Source of the DNA: Streptomyces sp. SAI-127
Lineage (GTDB): Bacteria; Actinomycetota; Actinomycetes; Streptomycetales; Streptomycetaceae
DNA: 64,000 nt
Direction of reading: 5' to 3'
NCBI RefSeq assembly: GCF_029894425.1
Contig: NZ_JARXYJ010000001.1
Span: 7,212,501-7,276,500 of the forward strand
Of the stretch, positions 55,199 through 64,000 are shown one piece after another. The notes under the pieces were generated by a model. The model did not search any database. It saw nothing but the letters and a program-made list of their open reading frames with translations, and was not told the DNA's origin. The translations under genes and the position numbers were made by a program. The stretch's first letter is position 1. Each line of letters starts with the position of its first letter.

Positions 55199-56142
55199 CG
55201 GCCGACCTCCTCGGGGCGTTCCTGCTGGATCCAGTGTCCGCAGCCGTCGAGGAGATGGGCGCCGCGGAGGCCGGGGAGGGTGGTGGGAAAGGCGTCGATG
55301 GCGTCGGAGAGCCAGGTGGTGGAGGCGTCCAGGGTGCCGCCCAGGAAGAGAGAGGGCTGACGGATCGGCGCGCCCGCGTGGGCGGCCAGATCCTTCCAGT
55401 CCCGGTCCATCGCGCGGTAGCGGTTCAGGGCACCGGTCAGGCCCGTGCGCTCGAACTCGCCCGCGTAGACGTCGAGATCGTCCTCGGTGAGCCAGCCCGG
55501 GAGGCGGTCGGCGGGGAAGCGGTCGCGGAGCCGGCCGCCGGGTGCGACGAAGTGGGGGTCGGCGGGCATGAGGTGGGCGTCGGCCGTGGGCATCGTGTCG
55601 GCGGAGAGCGCGGCATAGAAGCCGGCCAGCCAGCCGCGGACGTCCGGTTCGATCTCGCGCTCGGCCCGGCCGGGCTCCTGGAAGTAGGAGACGTAGAACT
55701 CCTCCTCCCCGCCGAGCCGCGCGAAGACCTCGCTGGGGCGGGGGCCGCCGGGCGGGGTGTACGGCACGCTCAGCAGGGCGACCGCGTGGAAGACGTCCGG
55801 CCTGAGCAGCGCCGAGTGCGCGGCGATGGCCGCGCCCCAGTCGTGCCCGACGACCACCGCGGAACGCTCGCCGAGTGCCTCCACCACGGCTGCGTTGTCC
55901 TCCACCAGCTGGGTCATCCGGTACGCCGCCACCGCCTCCGGCTTCGAGGAGCGGCCGTATCCGCGCACGTCCACGGCGACCGCGCGGTAGCCGGCCGCGG
56001 CCAGCACCGGCAGCTGGTGGCGCCACGAGTACCAGGATTCCGGGAAGCCGTGCAGCAGCAGGACCAGGGGCCCGCTGCCCTGCTCCACGAGATGGATCCG
56101 GCCGGCGGGACCGGGGACCAGACGGTGGGTGCGGTGCGGCAT
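55156..56142 (-). CDS. alpha/beta hydrolase (epoxide-hydrolase-like)
   Basis: This 328-residue soluble alpha/beta hydrolase resembles epoxide hydrolases. The oxyanion HGFP in LLLHGFPESWYSWRHQL (about residue 32), nucleophile Asp in VVGHDWGAAIA (about residue 99, the Asp replacing Ser), and C-terminal His in DGCGHWIQQERPEEV are clear. Two lid tyrosines are plausible (FYVSYFQEPG and GFYAAL). It probably hydrates a toxic or catabolic epoxide. It is transcribed towards the reductase and away from the acetyltransferase. Confidence 0.93.
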   Translation of the reverse strand: MPHRTHRLVPGPAGRIHLVEQGSGPLVLLLHGFPESWYSWRHQLPVLAAAGYRAVAVDVRGYGRSSKPEAVAAYRMTQLVEDNAAVVEALGERSAVVVGHDWGAAIAAHSALLRPDVFHAVALLSVPYTPPGGPRPSEVFARLGGEEEFYVSYFQEPGRAEREIEPDVRGWLAGFYAALSADTMPTADAHLMPADPHFVAPGGRLRDRFPADRLPGWLTEDDLDVYAGEFERTGLTGALNRYRAMDRDWKDLAAHAGAPIRQPSLFLGGTLDASTTWLSDAIDAFPTTLPGLRGAHLLDGCGHWIQQERPEEVGRHLTDWLGSVVAGR

Positions 56143-56284
56143 GTGTCCTCCGTGCGTACGGCGGTGCGGTGGCGGCTCACGGACTGCGGCTCACGGCGAT
56201 CCTGTCAACGTACGGCGGGATGGCGCGAGGTCTGTTGCCGGTTCGGCAAAACCGCAGGCCGGGGGCGTTGTCAGACCTGGCGCC

Positions 56285-56290
56285 TAAGGT
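56285..56290 (+). promoter_or_regulatory. leaderless -10 box
   Basis: TAAGGT is exactly 7 nt before the acetyltransferase ATG 56298, matching the leaderless spacing at other genes in the window. Confidence 0.45.
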
Positions 56291-56297
56291 GGCGGGC

Positions 56298-56810
56298 ATG
56301 GATACGGAGCAGGTGCGGCTGGTGCCCTGGGCGGAGGGCGACTTCTGGCTGCTGGAGCGGACCAACAGCCCCGAGATGACCGATCACTTGGGCGGGCCGG
56401 AGAGTGAGGAGAAGCTCGTCGCACGGCATCGGCGGTACGTCGAGCTGTCGGCGGGGCGGATGTACCGCGTCACGCTCGCGGACGACGGGGAGACCGTGGG
56501 CTCGGTGGGGTTCTGGCAGCGCGAGTGGCGGGACTCGCTGATTTGGGAGACCGGGTGGGGGATCCTGCCGGAGTTCCAGGGACGGGGACTGGCCGCGCAG
56601 GCGGCCCGCGCCGTCGTCGAGGAGGCACGGGCCGCCGGAGAGCACCGGTATCTGCACGCGTTCCCGAGCGTGGACCACACCGCGTCGAACAGCGTCTGTC
56701 GCCGGGCGGGCTTCACGCTGCTCGGACAGGCCGAGTTCGAGTACCCGAAGGGGCACTGGCTCATGTCGAACGACTGGCGGTTCGACCTGACGGGCGGCGA
56801 CGGCGGCTGA
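56298..56810 (+). CDS. GNAT family acetyltransferase (RimJ-like)
   Basis: This 170-residue acetyltransferase of the RimJ/RimL-like type (Acetyltransf_3) has VGSVGFWQREWRDSLIWETGWGI, the acetyl-CoA loop LPEFQGRGLAAQAARAV (about residue 95) and the SNSVCRRAGFTLLGQ-like C-terminal segment (ASNSVCRRAGF). It modifies an amine on an unknown substrate. ATG 56298 is chosen from the leaderless promoter. It converges on the ketopantoate-reductase repeat region. Confidence 0.88.
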   Translation: MDTEQVRLVPWAEGDFWLLERTNSPEMTDHLGGPESEEKLVARHRRYVELSAGRMYRVTLADDGETVGSVGFWQREWRDSLIWETGWGILPEFQGRGLAAQAARAVVEEARAAGEHRYLHAFPSVDHTASNSVCRRAGFTLLGQAEFEYPKGHWLMSNDWRFDLTGGDGG

Positions 56811-56825
56811 GGGGGCGCGCGTGAG

Positions 56826-57071
56826 GGTGGGCGGTGCCGGTCGGGGCGGGCCGTCAGCGGGCGGCGTCCGCCAACTCGCCCACCACCCGGGTCGCGACGG
56901 GCACCTGCACCCCGTGCCGGTCCGCCGCGCGCAGCAACGCCCGGGCGCGTAAGGGCGGGCGGTGGCGGTCGGGGCTGGGCCGTCAGCGGGTGGCGTCCGC
57001 CAACTCGCCCACCACCCGGGTCGCGACGGGCACCTTCACCCCGTGCCGGTCCGCCGCGCGCAGCAACGCCC
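56826..57071 (-). repeat. 129-bp tandem repeat of reductase 3' end
   Basis: The last 91 nt of the ketopantoate-reductase-like gene (56981-57071) recur downstream at 56852-56942 with two mismatches. The offset is 129 bp and includes the stop codon and part of the linker. The outer copy would read HGVQVPVATRVVGELADAAR against HGVKVPVATRVVGELADATR in the gene. The offset is a multiple of three, but the inner stop prevents extension. Confidence 0.92.
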
Positions 57072-57897
57072 CGCCGATCGCGTCCAGTTCGAGGGGGCGG
57101 CCCGCCTCCGCGTCTCGCTGCATCGAGGACTTCGTCCGGGGCGGGAAGGCGTCGTAGCGGGCGAGGGCCTGGGCCGGGTCGGCGGGGCCGCCGCAGGCCG
57201 CGCTGACCGCGGCGGTCTCCTCGACCAGGGCGGTCAGCTCCTCGCGGTGGCGGGTGCGTACCTCGCCGAGGGGGAGGGCGTGCAGCGTGGTGAGGAGGGC
57301 GAAGGGAGCGAGGAAGGACATCTTGGCCCACAGGGCGGCCGACTCGTCGTCCAGGACACGGGTTGCGGGGCCGGCCTCGGCCAGGGCGGAGGCCAGTGCG
57401 TCGAGGCGCTCGCGGGGGACGCCGTCGCCGGTCAGGTCGAGCTCGGCGAAGGGGCTGCCGTGCTCGATGACACCCGGCGCGATCCGTGTCGACTCGACGC
57501 GGATCACCGCGGGGGCGACCCGGTCCGGGCGGTAGCGGGTGCGCAGGGTCGCCGGGTGTTCCACGCCGTTCAGGAGGGGGACGACCAGGCCGTGGCCCAG
57601 GGTGGTGGGCGGGACGCGGTCGAGGGCGGAGTGCAGGGAGGTGTGCTTGACGGCTATCAGGCAGGCGTCGACCGGTTCGCGCAGTTCGGTGTCGGCCTCC
57701 ACCGGGACGGTGAAGTCGCCGAAGGTGCCGCTGCGGATCTGGAGGCCGGCCCTGCGCAGGGTGGTCGCCGTGTCGTCGCCCGCCAGGCAGATCACGCGGT
57801 GTCCGGCGCGAGCGAGGAGGGCGGCGAGAAGGCCGCCGGTGCCGCCCGGGCCCAGGACGGCCACGGTGAGTTTCTGGTGCGCCGAGTCGTGCGCCAT
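56983..57897 (-). CDS. ketopantoate reductase-like protein (PanE/ApbA)
   Basis: This 304-residue NADPH-dependent reductase has the Rossmann motif AVLGPGGTGGLLAALLARAGH (GxGxxG, residues about 13-19), a mid-region LIAVKHTSLHSAL, catalytic Lys in ALWAKMSFLAPFALL (about residue 188), and the C-terminal KSSMQRDAEAGRPLELDAIGG motif (KxSMxxDxxxGxxxE). It reduces 2-ketopantoate in pantothenate synthesis or a related 2-oxo acid. It stands alone without other pan genes. ATG 57897 is the chosen start, in the divergent gap with the DUF2277 gene. Confidence 0.88.
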   Translation of the reverse strand: MAHDSAHQKLTVAVLGPGGTGGLLAALLARAGHRVICLAGDDTATTLRRAGLQIRSGTFGDFTVPVEADTELREPVDACLIAVKHTSLHSALDRVPPTTLGHGLVVPLLNGVEHPATLRTRYRPDRVAPAVIRVESTRIAPGVIEHGSPFAELDLTGDGVPRERLDALASALAEAGPATRVLDDESAALWAKMSFLAPFALLTTLHALPLGEVRTRHREELTALVEETAAVSAACGGPADPAQALARYDAFPPRTKSSMQRDAEAGRPLELDAIGGALLRAADRHGVKVPVATRVVGELADATR

Positions 57898-58014
57898 GTC
57901 GGATTGTTCCTCTCGTCGGTCGGCCCCGGAACCGGTGGCCGCCTCGTCGAGGATCATGACATTCGGAACGGGCGGACGGAAGCGCCGATCCGCTCGGGGA
58001 GGGAGACTGTCGGT

Positions 58015-58245
58015 ATGTGCCGCAGTATCAAGACGCTTCGTCCGCCCGTGTTGCCCGAGGAGGCGACGGAGGAGGAGATCCGGGCCGCCGCGCTTCAGTA
58101 TGTGCGCAAGGTGTCGGGCTTCCGGGCCCCCGCCGCCCACAACCAGGAGGTCTTCGACCGAGCCGTGGAGGTGATCGCGGAGGCTACGGCGGAGTTGCTG
58201 GCGGGCCTGGAAGTCCGCGGAGCGGCTCGCCGCGAGGCGGGGTGA
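58015..58245 (+). CDS. DUF2277 family protein
   Basis: This 76-residue protein belongs to DUF2277: it starts MCRSIKTLRPP, with the conserved Cys at residue 2, and has EEIRAAALQYVRKVSGFRAP and NQEVFDRAVEVIAEAT helices. Its function is unknown. The start is clear from the strictly conserved N-terminus. The 141 bp downstream, to the aldo/keto reductase gene, holds GC-rich sequence and no gene. It diverges from the ketopantoate reductase gene. Confidence 0.9.
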   Translation: MCRSIKTLRPPVLPEEATEEEIRAAALQYVRKVSGFRAPAAHNQEVFDRAVEVIAEATAELLAGLEVRGAARREAG

Positions 58246-58279
58246 CCTGGGCGGGCGCGGGGGCCGCCGGCCGGGGTAG

Positions 58280-59364
<1,085 letters not shown>

Positions 59365-59578
59365 CTCGTCCTCTTCCGATCATGGTGTTACCCGGTCTCT
59401 CACTCTCGCCCGGGCCGGCAGGTCGTGCCGGTCGAAGCCCGAGCGGCGCGAGGGGCCGGCTCTTCCTCATTCACCCTCGCCCGGATCGCTCCGGGGTGGC
59501 AGGGCGGGCTCTTCGGGGGTAATGACAGGGCCCCCCTCCCGCCCGCATAGCCGGTGCCCGGCGGGTGAGACTGGAGTC

Positions 59579-60472
59579 ATGGCATCCCAGAGCGTGCACA
59601 GCGAGGGCGCCGAGCTGGGCCGCTACCTGCGCGCCCGCCGCACCCAGACCAGCCCCGAACACGTCGGCCTGACCGTCGGCGCCGGCATCCGCCGCACCCC
59701 CGGCCTGCGCCGCGAGGAGCTGGCCACCCTCGCGGGCATCAGCATCGACTACTACGTACGCCTGGAACGCGGCAAGGAGACCCGACCCAGCCCCGCCGTC
59801 CTCGACTCCCTCGCCCGCGCCCTGCACATGGACGACCAGGAACACCAGCACCTGCGCGAGCTCGCCGCCCGGGCGGCCCGGTACGCGCCCGAACCGCCCC
59901 CGGCCCCGAGCCGCACCGTGCGCCCCCACCTGAAGCTCCTGCTGGAGTCGCTGCGCCCCAACCCCGCCTACGTGATCAGCCGCAGCATGGACATGCTGGC
60001 CTGGAACCCCGGCGGCCTGGCCCTCTACGCGGGCCTGGAGGGCTGGCCGGTCAAGCACCGCAACCTCGCCCGCTACCTCTTCCTCCATCCGGCCGCGCGT
60101 GACCTGTTTCCGGACTGGGACCGCCAGGTCACCGGCTGTGTCGCCCGGCTGCGCGCCGTCGCCGGCACCGCCCCCGACGCCCCCGACCTGACCAACCTGG
60201 TCGGCGAACTGCTTCTGAAAAGCGCCGACTTCGCGGGCCTGTGGGAACGCTACGAAGTCACCGGCCGCAAGCCCGCGCAGAAGATCTTCCAGCACCCCCA
60301 GGTCGGGACCGTCACCCTCGCCTCGCAGTCATTGCACGTGGAAGGCACCCCGGGGCAGCGCATCGGTGTCTACACCGCCGAACCCGGCACCCCCGAGCAC
60401 GACGCCCTGCTCCTGCTCGACATGGCTGCATCGGCCACCTCGGCGTACAACACGGTGCCGCGGCCGAGCTGA
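59579..60472 (+). CDS. XRE/MmyB-type transcriptional regulator
   Basis: This 297-residue regulator has an N-terminal XRE helix-turn-helix (RRTPGLRREELATLAGISIDYYVRLERG, residues about 30-60) and a C-terminal MmyB-like PAS-type ligand-binding domain of about 170 residues (WNPGGLALYAGL, FQHPQVGTVTLASQSLHVEG). These regulators often control a divergent dehydrogenase or reductase in Streptomyces and may bind a fatty acid or similar ligand. Here the divergent gene is an aldo/keto reductase. ATG 59579 is used; GGAG just upstream supports it. Confidence 0.92.
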   Translation: MASQSVHSEGAELGRYLRARRTQTSPEHVGLTVGAGIRRTPGLRREELATLAGISIDYYVRLERGKETRPSPAVLDSLARALHMDDQEHQHLRELAARAARYAPEPPPAPSRTVRPHLKLLLESLRPNPAYVISRSMDMLAWNPGGLALYAGLEGWPVKHRNLARYLFLHPAARDLFPDWDRQVTGCVARLRAVAGTAPDAPDLTNLVGELLLKSADFAGLWERYEVTGRKPAQKIFQHPQVGTVTLASQSLHVEGTPGQRIGVYTAEPGTPEHDALLLLDMAASATSAYNTVPRPS

Positions 60473-60529
60473 CCGTCTGCGTCTGCTCCGGCCCGTAGCC
60501 GACGTACGTCCTGCCGCCGCCGTCGGCCG

Positions 60530-61141
60530 CTATCGCGCCTGCGCCGTCTCCGGGCGTCGTCGCATCACATACGCCGCCCCCGCTCCCGCGCCGAACAGCG
60601 CCGCCACCGAGACCGCCGTCGCCAGCCAGGTCGCCCCCAGCCAGTGGGCGCCGAAGTAGCCGAGGGCGACGCTGTACGCGGCCCAGGACAGGCCCGCGAG
60701 GGCGGACCAGGGGAGGAAGTCACGGGCCCGGCGGTGGGCGGTGCCGGCGAGGAGGGAGACCACCGAGCGGCCGGCGGGGGCGAAGCGGGCGAGGACCACC
60801 AGGGCCCCGCCGCCCGCGGAAAGCGCGTCGCCGAGACGTTCCTGCGCCGTGGTGAGGCGACGCGAGCGGGCGATCGCACGGTCGAGGCGCTCACCGCCCC
60901 GGAAGGCGAGGCGGTACGCCGCCAGGTCGCCCAGGACGGAGGCGGTCGTCGCGCAGAGGATCAGGGCCATCACGTCCGGGACCTTGCCGGTCGCCGCACT
61001 GCCCGCGGCCGCGGCCGTCGCGGCCGTGATGACCAGCACCCCGCTGGGCAGCACCGGCACGAACACGTCGAGGAGCACCGACAGCGCGACCATGACGTAG
61101 ATCCATGGACTGCCGGTCAGTGACCCCAGATTCTCCAGCAC
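60530..61141 (-). CDS. DedA family membrane protein
   Basis: This 203-residue second DedA protein in the window has VLLDVFVPVLPSGVLVITAAT at the N-terminus (family PxxPSxxxL), GDLAAYRLAFRGGERLDR and the R-x-x-P/A-G-R segment VLARFAPAGRSVVSLLAG. It has about four to five spans. Lipid-carrier translocation is the known family role. The gap of 57 bp to the XRE gene has no clear hairpin. Confidence 0.87.
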   Translation of the reverse strand: MLENLGSLTGSPWIYVMVALSVLLDVFVPVLPSGVLVITAATAAAAGSAATGKVPDVMALILCATTASVLGDLAAYRLAFRGGERLDRAIARSRRLTTAQERLGDALSAGGGALVVLARFAPAGRSVVSLLAGTAHRRARDFLPWSALAGLSWAAYSVALGYFGAHWLGATWLATAVSVAALFGAGAGAAYVMRRRPETAQAR

Positions 61142-61266
61142 TGCGACTCCCCGTGATTCCCCCGTAGACAGCCATACAGCGTACGCCGGGGCAGGGACAG
61201 GAGATTCACGGGGGGCTCATGAGATGGGTGCGGCATGTTCACCCGGCTGCCGCGTCCCAACGCGCC

Positions 61267-61300
61267 GGTGCCCTCCCCCACGGACGCGGGGGAGGGCACC
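61267..61300 (-). terminator. DoxX gene terminator hairpin
   Basis: GGTGCCCTCCCCC and GGGGGAGGGCACC form a perfect 13-bp stem with an 8-nt loop, 14 nt downstream of the DoxX stop on the minus strand. Confidence 0.85.
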
Positions 61301-61313
61301 GTACGCGATCGCC

Positions 61314-61763
61314 TCAGACGGCCACGGGCTCCGCCGCCGGCTTCCGTTCCTCGGCCGAGCGCTTCGCGAACAGCCGGTCGAGGCCGAACGCGCCGGACCC
61401 GGTGAACACCAGCAGCAGGAAGGCCCAGCTGAACATCGCCGCGGCCTCGCCGCCGTTCTCCATGGGCCACAGGGCCATGGGCTGGTGCACCTTGAAGTAC
61501 GCGTACGCCATGGATCCCGCGGCGATGAACGCGGCGACGCGCGTGCCGAGGCCGAGCATCACGAGGCCGCCGCCGACGAGCTGGATCACGGCCGCGTACC
61601 AGCCGGGCCAGGTGCCCGCTTCGAGGGTGCCGCCGTCGGTGCCCGAGGCACCGCCGAGGACACCGAAGAGGGAGGCGGCGCCGTGACAGAGGAAGAGCAG
61701 GCCGACGACGATGCGGTAGAGGCCGAGGGCGTATGGCTGGGCGCTGTTCAGGCGTCCGGTCAT
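61314..61763 (-). CDS. DoxX family membrane protein
   Basis: This 149-residue protein has four spans in the DoxX layout: LGLYRIVVGLLFLCHGAASLFG, then WYAAVIQLVGGGLVMLGLGTR, a FIAAGSMAYAYFKVHQP span and EAAAMFSWAFLLLVFTGSGAFGLD. The conserved HG in span 1 and the final GxGxFxLD motif are typical. Actinobacterial DoxX proteins can form a membrane complex with superoxide dismutase and a thiosulfate-sulfurtransferase; none is adjacent. ATG 61763 (MTGRLNSAQP) follows AAGGAG. Confidence 0.88.
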   Translation of the reverse strand: MTGRLNSAQPYALGLYRIVVGLLFLCHGAASLFGVLGGASGTDGGTLEAGTWPGWYAAVIQLVGGGLVMLGLGTRVAAFIAAGSMAYAYFKVHQPMALWPMENGGEAAAMFSWAFLLLVFTGSGAFGLDRLFAKRSAEERKPAAEPVAV

Positions 61764-61850
61764 TGTGGGGGACTCCTTCGGTCGGGTCGGTCCCACAGGG
61801 GGGTCGCCCCAGGGGGATGGAACCGAGTGAGCCATCCACGTTAGGTGTCC

Positions 61851-63860
61851 CTAATCGATGCTTGCAAGTTCAACATTTGGCCACTCGTTTGCCTCTGTGG
61901 TCCCTCCTGTTTCGCCCGCCGTCGCACGTAGAACGGCTCTCGCCACCGCATCGGCGTCCGAAAGCGTGACCGAATCCACCCCTGGCCGGGCGCCGGCCGC
62001 GGTCACCCAGTGCACCCCCTCCGTGGGCACGCCGAAGGCGAACCGCCTTGGGTGTGCCCGTCCTTGACGGTCAATCAGGTGATATGGCCGCCGGGTGACG
62101 TCCAGGCCGCCGGTCTCGTAACCGTCCACGGTGTGCGGGCGGCACTGGCCCGTCTTCAGCAGCCGGGTGAGCAAGTCGTCGGCGGTGCGCCGCAGATCCG
62201 GTTCCGGAAGGCGCGCCTCTATGAGGGTCGTCACGTGGACGGCGGACCCTGGTACCTCAGGGGAGCGGGCCACCCACGTGCCCTCTGCCTCGCGGACCTC
62301 CAGGCGTGGGCCCAGCACGTCCACGGTGCCCGCTTCGATCAGCGCGGTCAGTTCCTCGATGCGGCGGCGGGGCGGGCCGATGGAGAGGAAGGCGTTGAGA
62401 GGGGTGTACCAGCGGTCCAGGTGGTCCCGGCGGGACGGGCCCGGGAGGCCGCCGTGGTCGACGATCTGCCGCAGTTCGTTGCGCAGGTCCCGCAGGACGT
62501 CGAGGGCCGCCTTCAGAGGGCCGGCCACATTGCCGAGCGCGGCCTCGGCGGCGTCCTGGCGCAGATGGCCGAGGAGCCAGTGCCGCCAGCTGCCGGGGTC
62601 CGTGAAGGTCTGCCCGGTGTACGGCCGTGAAATGCGGTCCCAGGACCAGCGGTTGGCGTGCGGGATGCCGAACTCGTCCAGTACGGCGGCCTCTTCGGGA
62701 CCGCGGTGGTCCGTGGCGAGGAAGCGGTCCCTGAACTCCCCGTCCTCGACGAGGGCTTCGTAGTAGACCGTCTCCACCTCCTTCGCGACCAGCGGCCATA
62801 TCTCCGTGAGGAAGTCGGGGGCCTCGCCGGAGTCGGCACGTTTGCGGAAGCGGGCGATCGTCTCGTCGGTGAGGACGAGGGGGAGGTGGCGGCCGTAGGG
62901 GCCCTTGGCGTTGTCGCCGCGTGCCTGGTACGGGACGCCGCGGCGCGAACCGGCGTACAGGCGCGGTTCGTTGCCGGAGGGCAGATAGCGCAGGGTGCCG
63001 GTGTCCGAGCGGACGAAACGGCCACCGCGGCCGGTGGTCAGCAGGGCCATGTGGTCGAAGAAGTTCAGGCCAAGGCCGCGCAGCAGCACCGGTTCGTGCG
63101 GCCGTATGCGGGACAGGTCCACGTCGGCCGGGTTGGCGGGCGGGACGTGGCGCAGACCGTGGCGTTCGGCGTGGGCGGTGTGGCCGCGCTGGGGCGCGTC
63201 GGCGACGACCGGCAGATGTCCTTGGGCGAGCGCCACGGCCGACAGTCCGTACAGCACGGTCCCGTCGTCCAGCGTCACCGTCTGCCGCCCGTCGACGCCG
63301 TCATCGACCCGCACGGCCCGCGCCGCGTGCACCTCCACACCCACCGCCCCGGGCGCCTGCCGCACGATCCGAGCGAACACCCACTCCAGATAACGCCCGT
63401 ACTGAACACGGCTGGGATAGTCATCGGGCCCGAGCGGGCCGCAGGCGGCCGAGCCCGTGCCGGCCCCCGCCTCCCCCTCGGCCCCGCACCCCGTCCCCCA
63501 CCGCCCGCAAGCCCACTCGTGCAGGCTCGGCCCCCGGCGTATCGGGCCCGCGCAGTCCACGGTCTCGTCGGTGAAGAGGGTGACCTGGGAGGCCACCGTG
63601 TTCATCAGGAGGTCGGGGGACTGAGTGGGGCGCCATACGCGGCCGGGTCCCGGTGGGGACGGGTCGATGACGTGGACCGTCAAGTGGGTGCCGGGCGGAA
63701 GGAGTTCGGGGGCGGAGGCGCAGAGGCGTTCCAGGACGCTGGTGCCGCGAGGCCCCGCGCCGACCAGGGCGACGGAGACGGGCGCGTGGTCCGTGGTCGG
63801 TGCGGGCAAGAGCGGGACTCCCGGGCGTGTGGGGCGCGTGGCGGAGCCGTGGAGCTCCAC
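61851..63860 (-). CDS. FAD/NAD(P)-binding protein (NAD_binding_9 type)
   Basis: This 669-residue cytoplasmic flavoprotein has an N-terminal FAD/NAD-binding motif SVALVGAGPRGTSVLERL (GxGxxG; residues about 31-40), then PSPPGPGRVWRPTQSPDLLMNT, which together characterise the NAD_binding_9/HI0933-like group. Conserved mid-region features include LRGLGLNFFDHMALLT. No partner genes are next to it. It could be an oxygenase- or amino-acid-modifying enzyme, as in some natural-product pathways, but the substrate is unknown. The 140 bp to the window end show no further supported gene. Confidence 0.85.
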   Translation of the reverse strand: MELHGSATRPTRPGVPLLPAPTTDHAPVSVALVGAGPRGTSVLERLCASAPELLPPGTHLTVHVIDPSPPGPGRVWRPTQSPDLLMNTVASQVTLFTDETVDCAGPIRRGPSLHEWACGRWGTGCGAEGEAGAGTGSAACGPLGPDDYPSRVQYGRYLEWVFARIVRQAPGAVGVEVHAARAVRVDDGVDGRQTVTLDDGTVLYGLSAVALAQGHLPVVADAPQRGHTAHAERHGLRHVPPANPADVDLSRIRPHEPVLLRGLGLNFFDHMALLTTGRGGRFVRSDTGTLRYLPSGNEPRLYAGSRRGVPYQARGDNAKGPYGRHLPLVLTDETIARFRKRADSGEAPDFLTEIWPLVAKEVETVYYEALVEDGEFRDRFLATDHRGPEEAAVLDEFGIPHANRWSWDRISRPYTGQTFTDPGSWRHWLLGHLRQDAAEAALGNVAGPLKAALDVLRDLRNELRQIVDHGGLPGPSRRDHLDRWYTPLNAFLSIGPPRRRIEELTALIEAGTVDVLGPRLEVREAEGTWVARSPEVPGSAVHVTTLIEARLPEPDLRRTADDLLTRLLKTGQCRPHTVDGYETGGLDVTRRPYHLIDRQGRAHPRRFAFGVPTEGVHWVTAAGARPGVDSVTLSDADAVARAVLRATAGETGGTTEANEWPNVELASID

Positions 63861-64000
63861 CGGAAGCGGACGGTCCGCCTCATCATGCCGCCGGGAGTAG
63901 GGGGTGCCGAGCCTGGGAGGCCTGGACTGTGGGATGCATCACGCGCATCCCGTGCCACGGGCACAACAAACGGCCGGAAGGGGGCGATTACCGGGCGAGC

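Overview
The window is a high-GC actinobacterial chromosome segment, almost certainly Streptomyces. It shows GC-rich third codon positions, GTG and TTG starts alongside ATG, many leaderless promoters, DUF3145/DUF3052/FasR-type actinobacterial genes, and a tellurium-stress (Ter) cluster. From memory, the order fasR-fabD-fabH-acpP-fabF ... aceE-DUF3052-AhpE-TerD-TerD-TerC resembles the S. coelicolor SCO2390-SCO2365 neighbourhood. No transposase, phage gene, CRISPR array or replication origin was seen.

Layout. 0-10 kb: membrane protein, acetyltransferases, a secreted pyroglutamyl-peptidase-like protein, a frameshifted LysR gene diverging from a RidA gene, a TetR regulator diverging from a GH3 beta-glucosidase, aldose 1-epimerase, a GDSL lipoprotein and DUF3145. 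10-15 kb: the type II fatty-acid synthase operon fabD-fabH-acpP-fabF with its regulator fasR upstream. 15-25 kb: pirin, serine hydrolase, a MerR/aldo-keto reductase pair, a DUF4429-like protein, a lipase-like hydrolase, a TetR/DHA2 efflux pair and a potassium channel. 25-28 kb: aceE.

28-38 kb: a stress block of DUF3052, AhpE peroxiredoxin, two TerD proteins, a TerC-type membrane protein, a TerA-like protein and a third TerD. It is followed by an operon of a citrate-lyase-like aldolase, a phosphoribosyltransferase-TRSP-StiP protein broken by one frameshift, and a HAD phosphatase. Comparative genomics has linked this gene set to a Ter-dependent stress pathway that may make a nucleotide-like metabolite.

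38-48 kb: DedA, FmdB zinc ribbon, PhoD phosphatase, a secreted chymotrypsin-like protease with a chitin-binding-type tail, and a tightly coupled five-gene operon on the minus strand (46246 to 42351). That operon starts with a 62-residue peptide that has an acidic front half and a Ser-rich tail. A protein of unknown function, two paralogues of one uncharacterised family and a beta-lactamase-fold hydrolase follow, with adjacent reading frames overlapping by 4 nt from the second gene onward. It is the best candidate for an undescribed system in the window, possibly a RiPP-like peptide pathway.

48-64 kb: a DUF4097 lipoprotein, tRNA-Val(UAC), transporters, hydrolases, reductases, a YihY membrane protein, a ketopantoate-reductase-like enzyme, an aldo/keto reductase diverging from an XRE regulator, DedA, DoxX and a large FAD/NAD(P)-binding protein.

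Two window-wide patterns stand out. First, the 3' ends of three unrelated genes (the potassium channel, the DUF6003-like gene and the ketopantoate reductase) have been tandemly copied just downstream of themselves, stop codon included, with unit lengths of about 100, 118 and 129 bp. Second, at least seven genes share the spacing TAnnnT-N7-ATG, the signature of leaderless transcripts. Three genes also carry single-nucleotide frameshifts, all in or next to short G/C runs.
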